Assembly (NCBI GenBank): GCA_900550645.1
Contig: URTA01000029.1
Coordinates: forward strand, 1 to 32,051
Source of the DNA: an uncultured Porphyromonadaceae bacterium
GTDB lineage: Bacteria; Bacteroidota; Bacteroidia; Bacteroidales; Muribaculaceae
Length of the DNA: 32,051 nt
Direction of reading: 5' to 3'
Shown: in pieces, positions 24,600-32,051 of the stretch
Numbering within the stretch: position 1 is the first letter of the stretch
Layout: each line of letters opens with the position of its first letter
Program-made: the position numbers and the translations under genes
The notes under the pieces: generated by a model
The model's input: only the letters and a program-made list of their open reading frames with translations
Databases searched by the model: none
What the model was told of the DNA's origin: nothing

Positions 24600-24772
24600 G
24601 ATGTCTATTCTGTTCATCCATATAGAAGACGCACAATAGTCCCGCGCGTGACGCATAAAGTTTTTTTTAACACACAGCAAAACTCTCGCTCGGCTCACGT
24701 CCATACAAGCCAAGCCCCAAAAGACAAATGTGCAACCCGGACAGGGCCACACATTCATCTGTATCTTAGGAC

Positions 24773-24787
24773 GCGGCTGCAAGCCGC
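24773..24787 (-). terminator. Short hairpin after rplQ, possible operon terminator
   Basis: GCGGCT (24773-24778) pairs with AGCCGC (24782-24787) over a 3-nt loop, 11 bp after the rplQ stop. On the minus strand no U-run follows. It is placed where the end of the spc-alpha transcript is expected, but it is weak. Confidence 0.4.
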
Positions 24788-24798
24788 ACTATTTCATA

Positions 24799-25287
24799 TT
24801 ACTCAGCCTTGGCTTCTTCTGATGCGGGAGCAGCCTCGACAGCCTCAGCCTTGGGAGCGGCCTTCTTGCTGCTGCGGCGTGATCTCTTGGCCTTGGCGGG
24901 CTTCTTCTCAGTATCCTTCAGCATATTCTCGTTGAAGTCTACCAACTCTATGAAGCACATCTCGGCATTGTCACCCAGACGGTGACCAGTCTTCAGGATA
25001 CGGCAGTAACCGCCCGGACGGTCAGCAACCTTCTCGCCTACTACAGCGAAAAGTTCCTTGATGCTCTCCTTGTTCTGGAGATATGAGAACACGATGCGGC
25101 GGTTCTGGCCGTTGTCAACTTTGCTGCGTGTGATCAGCGGCTCAACATATACTCTCAGAGCTTTTGCCTTTGCAAGGGTAGTTGTGATTCTCTTGTGGAG
25201 AATCAACGATGAAGCCATGTTTGACAACAGCGCGTCGCGATGGGCTTTCTTGCGGCTCAGGTGGTTGAATTTCTTATTATGTCTCAT
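24799..25287 (-). CDS. rplQ: 50S ribosomal protein L17
   Basis: L17 lies near the peptide exit tunnel. The first about 115 residues are the conserved domain: MRHNKKFNHLSRKKAHRDAL, NMASSLILHKRITTTLAKAK and GGYCRILKTGHRLGDNAEMC. The remaining about 45 residues are an Ala/Lys/Glu-rich tail ending EEAKAE, giving 162 residues in all. Such a tail is common in Bacteroidota L17, as I remember it. The gene closes the alpha operon, 8 bp after rpoA. Confidence 0.98.
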   Translation of the reverse strand: MRHNKKFNHLSRKKAHRDALLSNMASSLILHKRITTTLAKAKALRVYVEPLITRSKVDNGQNRRIVFSYLQNKESIKELFAVVGEKVADRPGGYCRILKTGHRLGDNAEMCFIELVDFNENMLKDTEKKPAKAKRSRRSSKKAAPKAEAVEAAPASEEAKAE

Positions 25288-25295
25288 TGTGATCT

Positions 25296-26294
25296 TTAGT
25301 CTCTATCTAATTTATACTTTGATATGTCCATCCCGAAAGTGAGGTTTTTCGATTCAAGTAACTGATCGAGTTCGGTAAGGGACTTCCTTCCGAAATTGCG
25401 GAATTTCAGCAAGTCATTCTTGTTGAAGCCAACAAGCTCGCCAAGTGTCTCCACCTCTGCGCTCTTCAGGCAGTTCAATGCACGCACAGAGAGGGACATG
25501 TCTGACAGCTTGGTCTTCAGAAGCTGGCGCATCTTGAGCACATCCTCGTCAAACTCCTCATCGTCTTCATCCAGCGGCGCCTCAACGGTGATTTTCTCAT
25601 CGGTGAACAGCATAAAGTGCTGAATCAGGATTTTGGATGCCTCCTTCAACGCATCTTTCGGATGTATCGAACCGTCTGTAGTCACCTCAAGAAGCAGCTT
25701 CTCATAGTCGGTCTTCTGCTCCACACGATAATTGTCAACTACATACTTCACGTTTACTATCGGCGTGTAGATGGAGTCTATCGCGATGACATTCAGATCC
25801 TCGGTCTCCATCATCTCGCGGTTCTCGTCTGCGGGAACCCACCCACGGCCCTTGTTGACCGTGAACTCCAGATGCATTGACGCTGTCGGGTCGAGATGGC
25901 ATATCTCGAGATCCGGGTTCAATACTTCAAATCCGCTCAATGCCTTACCCAAGTCACCTGCTTTGAACACGTCAGTGCCCGAAATCGTGACTGACCCCTT
26001 CTCGGTGTCATGGTCTTCTGTGGTCTGCTTGAAACGCACCTGCTTGAGGTTGAGGATTATGTTGGTCACATCCTCGCGCACTCCGGGAATCGTGTCAAAT
26101 TCATGCGCTACGCCGTCTATGCGGATTGCACAAATCGCAAAACCGCCCAGCGAAGAGAGGAGAATGCGGCGGAGCGCATTGCCGATGGTCTGGCCGTAGC
26201 CCGGTTCCAACGGACGGAACTCAAATTTCCCGAAAGACGGCTTGTCTTCCAGCATCACTACTTTTTCAGGCTTTTGAAATGCTAAAATGGGCAT
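25296..26294 (-). CDS. rpoA: DNA-directed RNA polymerase alpha subunit
   Basis: The alpha subunit nucleates RNA polymerase assembly through its N-terminal domain and contacts UP elements and activators through its C-terminal domain. The 332-residue product is full length. The NTD (about 1-235) contains GYGQTIGNALRRILLSSL, the most conserved alpha segment. An acidic linker (DEDDEEFDEDV) joins it to the CTD (about 262-320), which has LSVRALNCLKSAEVETLGEL and the helix-hairpin-helix FRNFGRKSLTELDQLL. It sits between rpsD (16 bp gap) and rplQ. Confidence 0.99.
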   Translation of the reverse strand: MPILAFQKPEKVVMLEDKPSFGKFEFRPLEPGYGQTIGNALRRILLSSLGGFAICAIRIDGVAHEFDTIPGVREDVTNIILNLKQVRFKQTTEDHDTEKGSVTISGTDVFKAGDLGKALSGFEVLNPDLEICHLDPTASMHLEFTVNKGRGWVPADENREMMETEDLNVIAIDSIYTPIVNVKYVVDNYRVEQKTDYEKLLLEVTTDGSIHPKDALKEASKILIQHFMLFTDEKITVEAPLDEDDEEFDEDVLKMRQLLKTKLSDMSLSVRALNCLKSAEVETLGELVGFNKNDLLKFRNFGRKSLTELDQLLESKNLTFGMDISKYKLDRD

Positions 26295-26310
26295 GGGACT
26301 CTATTGTTTA

Positions 26311-26916
26311 TTATTTAGAATACAACTCTACGATCAACTGCTCTTTGATAGTCTCAGGAATGTCCTCACGCTGCGGTACATGAAGGAACTTGCCTCCCTT
26401 GATACTGTCATCCCACTCGATCCACGGATACTTGCTGTGGTTGAAGCCTGCGAGTGCGTCGCTTATCACCTCGAGTGACTTGGAACGTTCACGCACAGCA
26501 ACGATGTCGCCCGGACGTACATGGTATGAGGCAATGTTGACCACCTTGCCGTTTACTGTGATATGCTTGTGCAGCACAATCTGGCGTGCAGCCGGACGTG
26601 AGGGCGCGATACCCATGCGGTATACAACATTGTCGAGACGAGACTCGAGGAACTGGAGCAGCACCTCACCGGTAATGCCCTTGGTGCGAGCCGCCTTCTC
26701 GAACAGGTTGCGGAACTGGCGTTCCAGCACACCGTATGTATATTTTGCCTTCTGCTTCTCACGCAGCTGCTGACCATACTCCGAGACTTTTCTTCTGCGG
26801 TTGTTGCCGTGCTGTCCCGGCGGATAGTTCTTCTTAGCCAGCACTTTATCCTCGCCATAGATGGCTTCGCCAAACTTTCTGGCGATTTTTGTTTTCGGAC
26901 CTGTATATCTTGCCAT
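26311..26916 (-). CDS. rpsD: 30S ribosomal protein S4
   Basis: S4 is a primary 16S rRNA binder and, in several phyla, a translational repressor of its own operon. The 201 residues include YPPGQHGNNRRRKVSEYGQQ (about 42-61) and the S4-type RNA-binding domain SRLDNVVYRMGIAPSRPAAR, ending in the usual C-terminal EQLIVELYSK. The N-terminus MARYTGPKTKIARKFG lacks the zinc-binding cysteines found in some S4 forms. The gene is separated from rpsK by an unusually long 177-bp gap, whereas most other junctions in this operon are 5-30 bp, which points to a regulatory leader. No Shine-Dalgarno sequence precedes the ATG; the upstream bases are A-rich. Confidence 0.99.
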   Translation of the reverse strand: MARYTGPKTKIARKFGEAIYGEDKVLAKKNYPPGQHGNNRRRKVSEYGQQLREKQKAKYTYGVLERQFRNLFEKAARTKGITGEVLLQFLESRLDNVVYRMGIAPSRPAARQIVLHKHITVNGKVVNIASYHVRPGDIVAVRERSKSLEVISDALAGFNHSKYPWIEWDDSIKGGKFLHVPQREDIPETIKEQLIVELYSK

Positions 26917-27093
26917 TTGTTTCTTTGTTCTTTGCGCCTATCTGTTTCCTTGCCTCTTAGCGACAGCCGCGACTGTCGAGAGAAAGATGCGGGACAGTCT
27001 TTTCGCATTCAAGGCCGGTGTATACAGATGGCATACTTGGTTGTTTTCTTTCTTCAGCAGCGTGTCATACGGCACACCGCTGCGGTTCTTTCT
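26917..27093 (-). promoter_or_regulatory. Structured rpsK-rpsD leader, probable S4-responsive element
   Basis: In the minus-strand RNA, a hairpin lies just after the rpsK stop (27074-27083 with 27057-27065, 9 bp and one bulge). Further on, AUGCG (27008-27004) pairs with CGCAU (26991-26987), enclosing a loop that contains GACUGUC (26999-26993). That loop can pair with GACAGUC (26977-26971), giving an H-type pseudoknot. The same GACAGUC region can instead form a 6-bp hairpin with CUGUCG (26966-26961), so two states compete. S4 recognises pseudoknots in its E. coli target. I recall an S4 leader motif being proposed for Bacteroidia but cannot check it here. Confidence 0.6.
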
Positions 27094-27483
27094 TTACACG
27101 CGTCTTCTTTTGGGAGGACGGCAGCCATTGTGCGGCAGCGGTGTCACGTCGATGATCTCGACTACCTCGATGCCGGCGCCGTGGATAGTACGGATAGCCG
27201 ACTCACGACCGTTGCCCGGTCCTTTCACGTAAGCTTTTACTTTGCGTAATCCCAGATCGTATGCCACCTTGGCACAGTCCTGTGCTGCCATCTGGGCAGC
27301 GTAGGGTGTATTCTTCTTTGAGCCACGGAAGCCCATCTTGCCAGCGGACGACCAGGAAATGACCTGACCCTCAGTGTTGGCAAGGCATACGATGATGTTG
27401 TTGAAAGAGGAATGAACGTGAAGCTGACCCATTGCGTCAACCTTGACGTTTCTCTTCTTTGCTGCGACTGTCTTTTTTGCCAT
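27094..27483 (-). CDS. rpsK: 30S ribosomal protein S11
   Basis: S11 helps form the platform of the small subunit near the mRNA exit. The product has 129 residues, with the conserved blocks HVHSSFNNIIVCLANTEGQV, SWSSAGKMGFRGSKKNTPYA and the basic C-terminus DVTPLPHNGCRPPKRRRV. It begins 9 bp after the rpsM stop and is followed by the structured 177-bp rpsD leader. Confidence 0.99.
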   Translation of the reverse strand: MAKKTVAAKKRNVKVDAMGQLHVHSSFNNIIVCLANTEGQVISWSSAGKMGFRGSKKNTPYAAQMAAQDCAKVAYDLGLRKVKAYVKGPGNGRESAIRTIHGAGIEVVEIIDVTPLPHNGCRPPKRRRV

Positions 27484-27492
27484 ACTGTTATT

Positions 27493-27873
27493 TTATTTTG
27501 TAGCTTTCTTCTTGTTGGCGACCGTTTTCTTGCGGCCTTTGCGGGTACGCGCGTTGTTCTTTGTGCTCTGTCCGCGAACCGGCAGACCGATACGGTGACG
27601 GATGCCGCGATAGCAACCGATATCCATCAGTCGCTTGATGTTGAGTTGGATCTCCGAGCGGAGGTCACCCTCTACCTTGTACTCGTTCTGGATCACCTCA
27701 CGCACTGCGGCGGCCTGGTCGTCTGTCCAGTCCTGTACCTTGATGTCGCGGTCCACGCCCGCCTTCTCCAATATGGTCTTGGCCGCGCTGCGACCGATGC
27801 CATAGATATATGTCAAGGCGATTTCGCCTCGCTTGTTTTGCGGCAAGTCAACGCCGACGATTCTTACTGCCAT
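27493..27873 (-). CDS. rpsM: 30S ribosomal protein S13
   Basis: S13 sits in the head of the small subunit and contacts the P-site tRNA and the 50S subunit. The 126-residue product starts MAVRIVGVDLPQNKRGEIAL and has the helix-two-turn-helix region IYGIGRSAAKTILEKAGV. GCYRGIRHRIGLPVRGQSTK and the basic tail ARTRKGRKKTVANKKKATK follow. The 36 bp between rpmJ and this gene contain a -7-like box on the coding strand. Confidence 0.99.
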   Translation of the reverse strand: MAVRIVGVDLPQNKRGEIALTYIYGIGRSAAKTILEKAGVDRDIKVQDWTDDQAAAVREVIQNEYKVEGDLRSEIQLNIKRLMDIGCYRGIRHRIGLPVRGQSTKNNARTRKGRKKTVANKKKATK

Positions 27874-27895
27874 ATATTACTTCTGAATTAGTTTG

Positions 27896-27903
27896 CAAAG
27901 GTA
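27896..27903 (-). promoter_or_regulatory. Possible internal -7 box between rpmJ and rpsM
   Basis: On the minus strand the sequence is TACCTTTG, an exact TAnnTTTG match, 22 bp before the rpsM start. No TTG-type -33 box is found 19-21 nt upstream. It could be a secondary promoter splitting the alpha genes from spc, or a chance match. Confidence 0.35.
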
Positions 27904-27909
27904 ATAAAA

Positions 27910-28026
27910 TTATCCTTGACGCTGTTTGAATTTGGGATTTTTCTTGTTGATTATATATAATCTTCCTTTGCGACGCACAATCTTGCAGTCGGGCGTGCGC
28001 TTTTTGATTGATGCTCTTACTTTCAT
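27910..28026 (-). CDS. rpmJ: 50S ribosomal protein L36, zinc-less type
   Basis: I translated this 38-residue gene by hand from the ATG at 28026. It begins MKVRASIKKRTPDCKIVRRK and ends NPKFKQRQG, matching L36 over its whole length. The zinc-binding pattern C-x2-C...C...H of the common form is reduced to a single Cys14, so this is the C-minus type that does not bind zinc. That is usual for Bacteroidota as I remember it. It lies 8 bp after infA and precedes rpsM. Confidence 0.97.
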   Translation of the reverse strand: MKVRASIKKRTPDCKIVRRKGRLYIINKKNPKFKQRQG

Positions 28027-28034
28027 ATCTGTGT

Positions 28035-28253
28035 TTATTTGTATCTGAATGAAATGCGTCCCTTGGACAGGTCGTATGGAGACATCTCCACCTTTACCTT
28101 GTCGCCGGGAAGGATTTTGATGTAGTGCATACGCATCTTCCCCGAAATGTGCGCGGTTATGACGTGCCCGTTCTCGAGCTCAACCTTGAACATCGCGTTT
28201 GACAACGCTTCGAGGATTACACCGTCTATCTCTATTGCTGCTTGCTTTGCCAT
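28035..28253 (-). CDS. infA: Translation initiation factor IF-1
   Basis: IF-1 binds the ribosomal A site during initiation. The 72-residue product is a single OB-fold: EIDGVILEALSNAMFKVELE, then NGHVITAHISGKMRMHYIKI, PGDKVKVEMSPYDLSKGRIS and the terminal FRYK. It matches the family over its full length. It begins 12 bp after map, in the conserved order map-infA-rpmJ. Confidence 0.99.
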   Translation of the reverse strand: MAKQAAIEIDGVILEALSNAMFKVELENGHVITAHISGKMRMHYIKILPGDKVKVEMSPYDLSKGRISFRYK

Positions 28254-28265
28254 ATATGTGACGAT

Positions 28266-29045
28266 TTACGACTGTCCCGAGACAGCTGCCTCAATGTAAT
28301 CGAATGTAGTGAGTATCTCAGGGTGTTCCCCGTTGATAGCTATCGTATGCTCGAAATGCGCCGACGGCTTGCGGTCCCTCGTACGGCACTGCCATCCGTC
28401 ACGCTCTATCACGATGTTCTTGCTCCCCATGTTGATCATCGGCTCTATGCAGATGGTCATGCCATCACGCAACACCGCGCCGATACCCCTACGGCCGTAG
28501 TTTGGTACTTCTGGATCCTCGTGCATGCTCTTGCCGATGCCGTGACCGCACATCTCACGCACGACACTGTAGCCGTGACGCTCGCAATATGCCTGCACCG
28601 TGTTGGCAATGTCGCCTACACGCTTCCCCGCCTTGGCGGCGGCGATGCCCTTGTAGAGCGAAGCCTTGGTCACCGTGAGCAGGTCAAGCACCTTCGGATC
28701 AACCTCGCCGACTGCAAACGTGTAGCACATGTCGGCATTGTAGCCGTTGAGTTCCGCCACACAGTCTGTGCCGACGATGTCCCCTTCGCGCAACATATAG
28801 TTGGATGGGAAACCGTGAACCACAGTCTCGTTGACCTCTATGCAGAGAGTTCCGGGGAAACCGTGATACCCAAGGCAAGTGGGCTTACCCCCGTTGTCGA
28901 GGATAAACTCACGTGCTATGGTATCGAGCTGCAGCGTGGTGACACCCGGACGGACAGCCTTGGCAACCTCGCCAAGTGCCCGGCTGAGCAGATCTCCTGC
29001 TGCACGTATCAATTCGATTTCTTCCGCTGTCTTGAGATAAATCAT
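28266..29045 (-). CDS. map: Methionine aminopeptidase, type I
   Basis: This enzyme removes the initiator methionine from nascent proteins with a dinuclear metal site. All five ligands are visible in the 259 residues: two Asp in GTDCVAELNGYNADMCYTF, His in CGHGIGKSMHEDP, Glu in TICIEPMIN and Glu in SAHFEHTIAI. His in YHGFPGTLCIEVN is the conserved substrate-site residue. There is no N-terminal zinc-finger extension. It lies 30 bp after secY in the operon, the common Bacteroidota and Firmicutes arrangement. Confidence 0.98.
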   Translation of the reverse strand: MIYLKTAEEIELIRAAGDLLSRALGEVAKAVRPGVTTLQLDTIAREFILDNGGKPTCLGYHGFPGTLCIEVNETVVHGFPSNYMLREGDIVGTDCVAELNGYNADMCYTFAVGEVDPKVLDLLTVTKASLYKGIAAAKAGKRVGDIANTVQAYCERHGYSVVREMCGHGIGKSMHEDPEVPNYGRRGIGAVLRDGMTICIEPMINMGSKNIVIERDGWQCRTRDRKPSAHFEHTIAINGEHPEILTTFDYIEAAVSGQS

Positions 29046-29075
29046 TTATTGATGTATATCTGTCTTCTCTATGAC

Positions 29076-30413
29076 TTAAAAAGCGGCATTGCCTGTAGTA
29101 CGGCCCTTGATGCGGCCGTCCTTCATCAGTCCATCGTAGTGGCGCATCAGCAGATGACCCTCTATGATGCGGAGTGTGTCAAGTATGACACCCACGAGAA
29201 TCAGCAGCGATGTTCCGCCGAAGAATGACGCGAAGCTGCGGTTCAGGCCGCATACATGCGCAATCGCCGGGAGAATAGCCACAATGCCCAGGAAGATTGA
29301 ACCGGGAAGCGTGATGCGCGACATGATCGAATCCAGGTAGTCCACAGTCGGCTTACCGGGCTTGATGCCGGGAATAAACCCGTTGTTGCGCTTCATGTCT
29401 TCGGCCATCTGGGCGGGACGCACTGTGATGGCAGTGTAGAAATAGGTAAAGGCGACAATCATGAGGAAATACAGTATATTGTATGTCCACCCGTACATGT
29501 CGGTCAGCGATCCCCAGAAACCGGTGCCGGAAGTGGAGAAGCCAGCGAGTGTGATGGGTATGAACATTATCGCCTGAGCGAAGATGATAGGCATAACGCC
29601 GGCGGCGTTAACCTTCAGAGGTATGTACTGGCGTGCGCCGCCGTACTGCTTGTTGCCCACAATACGCTTTGCATACTGCACGGGGACCTTACGAGTACCC
29701 TGCACGAGCAGGACAGCACCGGCGATGACTGCCACCAAAATCACGATTTCAATGAGGAATATCACCAGACCGCCACCTGCGGAGTTGAGGAGTCGACCGG
29801 TAAATTCCTGGATGAATGCCTCCGGGAGACGGGCGATGATACCGATAAGGATGACGAACGAGATACCGTTGCCCACACCCTTCTGGTCGATACGCTCACC
29901 GAGCCACATGATGAACATGGAGCCTGCCGCAAGCACTATGGTCATGAACGCAATGGTCCAGAATCCCATCTCAACGTGTCCGCCCGCTGACGCAATCTGA
30001 TACTTCAGGTTCATCAGGTAAGCCGGACCCTGCACCAGCAATATGAGCACTGTCAGGTAGCGGGTGTACTGATTGAGCTTCATACGTCCGCTCTCTCCCT
30101 CACGCTGCATCTTCTGGAACGAGGGGAGCACCATGCCGGCCAGCTGTATCACAATGGACGCAGTGATGTAAGGCATGATACCAAGTGCAAATATTGATGC
30201 CTGCGAGAAGGCGCCTCCGGAGAACATATCGATGAGCTGCATCAGTCCGTCCGAGGTGAAATTCTTTAGTGCAAGCAGGCTGTCAGGGTCGATGCCCGGC
30301 AACACTACGTAGCATCCGAAACGGTAAATGATGACAAGCAGCAGCGTTATGCCGATGCGCTTGCGCAAATCCTCTACGCTCCAGATATTTTTGACTGTCT
30401 GAATAAATCCCAT
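29076..30413 (-). CDS. secY: Protein translocase subunit SecY
   Basis: SecY is the channel of the Sec translocon in the inner membrane. The 445-residue protein has ten hydrophobic helices. Family marks are RFGCYVVLPGIDPDSL near the first helix, then MFSGGAFSQASIFALGIMPY, LVQGTRKVPVQYAKR in the cytosolic loop, LKVNAAGVMPIIFAQAIMF, and the C-terminal EGHLLMRHYDGLMKDGRIKG. It starts 5 bp after rplO and is followed by map. Confidence 0.99.
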   Translation of the reverse strand: MGFIQTVKNIWSVEDLRKRIGITLLLVIIYRFGCYVVLPGIDPDSLLALKNFTSDGLMQLIDMFSGGAFSQASIFALGIMPYITASIVIQLAGMVLPSFQKMQREGESGRMKLNQYTRYLTVLILLVQGPAYLMNLKYQIASAGGHVEMGFWTIAFMTIVLAAGSMFIMWLGERIDQKGVGNGISFVILIGIIARLPEAFIQEFTGRLLNSAGGGLVIFLIEIVILVAVIAGAVLLVQGTRKVPVQYAKRIVGNKQYGGARQYIPLKVNAAGVMPIIFAQAIMFIPITLAGFSTSGTGFWGSLTDMYGWTYNILYFLMIVAFTYFYTAITVRPAQMAEDMKRNNGFIPGIKPGKPTVDYLDSIMSRITLPGSIFLGIVAILPAIAHVCGLNRSFASFFGGTSLLILVGVILDTLRIIEGHLLMRHYDGLMKDGRIKGRTTGNAAF

Positions 30414-30418
30414 TTTGA

Positions 30419-30871
30419 TTACTTTTCTGGTTTGATAGCTTTGCCTCCGGCAGCCACGATAGCCTCCTCAGCCTTCTTGGAGAAGGCATCGGCGTGTACC
30501 TCGACGGCAGTGCTTATGCTGCCGCCGGCGAGTACCTTGACAAGGGCTTTCTTGGATACCAGGCCGGCATTGCGAAGATCCTCAACTGTGATGGTTGACA
30601 GGCTGCGTGCCTGTGCCAATGCCTCGATTGCGTCAAGGTTGAGAGCCTTGTACTCTACGCGGCTGAGGTTGTTGAATCCGAATTTGGGCACACGGCGCTG
30701 GAGAGGCATCTGACCGCCCTCAAAACCGATTTTGCGCTTGTAACCTGAACGGGACTTGGCGCCTTTGTGACCACGGGTAGAAGTGCCGCCGTAGCCGCTG
30801 CCGGGACCGCGTCCTATGCGCTTGTTACCTTTGTTGCTGCCGGGAGCCGGTTTGAGATTATGTAATTCCAT
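30419..30871 (-). CDS. rplO: 50S ribosomal protein L15
   Basis: L15 is a late-assembling large-subunit protein. The product has 150 residues, with the glycine- and arginine-rich N-terminal arm NKRIGRGPGSGYGGTSTRGH and GYKRKIGFEGGQMPLQRRVP. The C-terminal globular part contains VSKKALVKVLAGGSI. It begins 13 bp after rpmD and precedes secY. Confidence 0.99.
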   Translation of the reverse strand: MELHNLKPAPGSNKGNKRIGRGPGSGYGGTSTRGHKGAKSRSGYKRKIGFEGGQMPLQRRVPKFGFNNLSRVEYKALNLDAIEALAQARSLSTITVEDLRNAGLVSKKALVKVLAGGSISTAVEVHADAFSKKAEEAIVAAGGKAIKPEK

Positions 30872-30884
30872 TGTTGATTCTGAT

Positions 30885-31064
30885 TTAAAGTTTTGTGACT
30901 TGTACCAGGTGGCTCACTGCCTTCACCATACCCATTATCGAGGGGGTGTCCTCCTTGACCACAGTGTGGTTCATCTTGTGGAGACCCAGCGCATCGAGAG
31001 TGCGTTTCTGTACGGCAGGGCAGTTGATGCGGCTTTTGATCTGCTTAATTTCGATTTTTGCCAT
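30885..31064 (-). CDS. rpmD: 50S ribosomal protein L30
   Basis: I translated this short gene by hand from the ATG at 31064. The 59-residue product begins MAKIEIKQIKSRINCPAVQK and continues RTLDALGLHKMNHTVVKEDT, then a segment (PSIMGMVKAVSHLV) typical of the L30 C-terminus. Length and context (rpsE-rpmD-rplO) are standard for the spc operon. It starts 9 bp after rpsE. Confidence 0.98.
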   Translation of the reverse strand: MAKIEIKQIKSRINCPAVQKRTLDALGLHKMNHTVVKEDTPSIMGMVKAVSHLVQVTKL

Positions 31065-31073
31065 TGTCTTCTA

Positions 31074-31595
31074 TTATTTGCCGTTAAACACTTGTTCCAC
31101 TGTGATGCCACGCGCTGCGGCTATCTGCGCCGGGCTGCGCAGTTCTGCCAGTGCCTCGATGGTTGCCTTGACAAGGTTGTGGGGGTTGGACGAACCCTTA
31201 GACTTTGCCAGCACGTCGGTGATGCCGACACTCTCGAGTACGGCACGCATAGCGCCACCGGCCTTTACTCCCGTACCAGTAGATGCCGGCTTGAGGAAGA
31301 TGCGGCTGCCGCCGAACTTGGCGTTAACCTCGTGGGGAATTGTACCCTTGTGCACAGGCACCTTAATCAGATTCTTCTTGGCAGTCTCGACGCCCTTGGC
31401 GATAGCTGCTTGAACCTCGTTGGCTTTGCCTAGGCCCCAGCCGATGATGCCGTCCTCGTTGCCTACCACCACAATGGCGGCAAAGCTGAATGCACGTCCA
31501 CCCTTTGTGACCTTAGTCACGCGGTTGATAGCTACAAGGCGGTCTTTCAGCTCCAAATCATTGGTTGATTTAACTCTATTGATTGTCTTTGCCAT
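31074..31595 (-). CDS. rpsE: 30S ribosomal protein S5
   Basis: S5 contributes to decoding accuracy. The 173-residue product has the N-terminal double-stranded RNA-binding-like domain (LVAINRVTKVTKGGRAFSFA, then GWGLGKANEVQAAIAKGVE) and the C-terminal domain (LKPASTGTGVKAGGAMRAVL and SSNPHNLVKATIEALAELRS). It lies 11 bp after rplR. Confidence 0.99.
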   Translation of the reverse strand: MAKTINRVKSTNDLELKDRLVAINRVTKVTKGGRAFSFAAIVVVGNEDGIIGWGLGKANEVQAAIAKGVETAKKNLIKVPVHKGTIPHEVNAKFGGSRIFLKPASTGTGVKAGGAMRAVLESVGITDVLAKSKGSSNPHNLVKATIEALAELRSPAQIAAARGITVEQVFNGK

Positions 31596-31606
31596 GAGAT
31601 GTACTA

Positions 31607-31948
31607 TTAAAATTTAAGACCGGCCTTGCGGGCTGCGTCTGCCAGTGATTTCACTCTGCCATGGAACAGGTATCCGTTACGGTCGAACACGACCTCGGTG
31701 ATACCGGCCTCCAGGGCCTTCTTTGCTATAGCCTCTCCCACCTTGGCGGAGATTTCGACCTTTGTGCCCTCCTTGATGTCGCGAGAGTCTGCAGCACACA
31801 GCGTGTGGCCGCGCAGGTCGTCGATGAGCTGTACGTAGATACCCTTGTTGGAGCGGAACACACTCATACGGGGACGCTGTGACGTTCCGGAGATCTTTCC
31901 GCGGATACGGGTCTTGATTTTGTTTCTTCTTGCTATCTTGGATATCAT
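31607..31948 (-). CDS. rplR: 50S ribosomal protein L18
   Basis: L18 binds 5S rRNA in the central protuberance. The 113-residue product has the basic N-terminal part KIKTRIRGKISGTSQRPRMS and VFRSNKGIYVQLIDD. VVFDRNGYLFHGRVKSLADA and the terminal RKAGLKF are the family end. It starts 15 bp after the rplF stop. Confidence 0.99.
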   Translation of the reverse strand: MISKIARRNKIKTRIRGKISGTSQRPRMSVFRSNKGIYVQLIDDLRGHTLCAADSRDIKEGTKVEISAKVGEAIAKKALEAGITEVVFDRNGYLFHGRVKSLADAARKAGLKF

Positions 31949-31963
31949 GGTTTCCTAATTTAA

Positions 31964-32051
31964 TTATTTGGCACTTGCCGATTTACCAGACTTGCGGCGG
32001 ATAACCTCGCCGACAAACTTGATACCCTTGCCCTTGTAAGGCTCGGGCTTG
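31964..32051 (-). CDS. rplF: 50S ribosomal protein L6, C-terminal fragment at window edge
   Basis: Only the last 29 codons are inside the window. They read KPEPYKGKGIKFVGEVIRRK followed by SGKSASAK and a TAA stop at 31964. The PEPYKGKGI signature near the end of L6 is unmistakable, and the position just upstream of rplR is the expected one. The 5' part lies beyond 32051. Confidence 0.95.
   Translation of the reverse strand, partial: KPEPYKGKGIKFVGEVIRRKSGKSASAK

Noticed and set aside
1..32051. CRISPR array, tRNA, rRNA, insertion sequence or prophage
   Set aside because: No regularly spaced direct repeats, cloverleaf sequences, transposase motifs or phage genes were seen. Non-coding gaps are all short.

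Overview
The window looks like chromosomal DNA of a GC-rich member of the Bacteroidales (phylum Bacteroidota). Several things point there. The recognisable promoters have the Bacteroidota -7 box TAnnTTTG with a TTG-type -33 box about 20 nt upstream, and start codons mostly lack Shine-Dalgarno sequences. The TamA-like outer-membrane protein carries a lipobox (the TamL variant). There is a parA-parB-DUF5683-lytic transglycosylase cluster. The spc/alpha ribosomal operon has the usual gene content, with map, infA and a zinc-less L36. A Muribaculaceae-like gut bacterium is my best guess, but family level is inference only.

Layout. 1-1270 (-): 3'-truncated gpmI, preceded by rplS (1470-1835, -). A 305-bp divergent region separates rplS from rpsO (2141-2422, +) and holds a good promoter for each. 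A structured 309-bp gap follows, then a three-gene + operon (2732-10396): a VanZ-like small membrane protein, giant TamB, and lipoprotein TamL. These form an envelope-spanning module. 10416-15675 (-): parA, parB, DUF5683 protein and an MltD-type LysM transglycosylase, then an unrecognised acidic tail-anchored protein convergent with tamL. 15798-18541 (-): miaB and a MATE exporter, overlapping by one base. The miaB promoter is interlocked with that of a CoA-transferase gene (18609-20108, +), so the two cannot be occupied at once. 20317-22495 (+): a radical SAM/SPASM-like protein and a GT4 glycosyltransferase, with the radical SAM gene visibly more AT-rich than its surroundings. 22509-24599 (-): a TonB-dependent-receptor-like barrel. 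24799-32051 (-): the spc-alpha operon read backwards, rplQ, rpoA, rpsD, rpsK, rpsM, rpmJ, infA, map, secY, rplO, rpmD, rpsE, rplR and the 3' end of rplF.

Most genes are core housekeeping. The least ordinary items are: the 177-nt leader between rpsK and rpsD, which can form a pseudoknot with a competing hairpin and probably serves S4 feedback; the interlocked divergent promoters at 18547-18609; the competing inverted repeats downstream of rpsO; the uncharacterised acidic tail-anchored protein; and the radical SAM-glycosyltransferase pair. I saw no CRISPR array, tRNA, rRNA, insertion sequence, phage gene or defence system. I cannot claim a wholly new system from this sequence.
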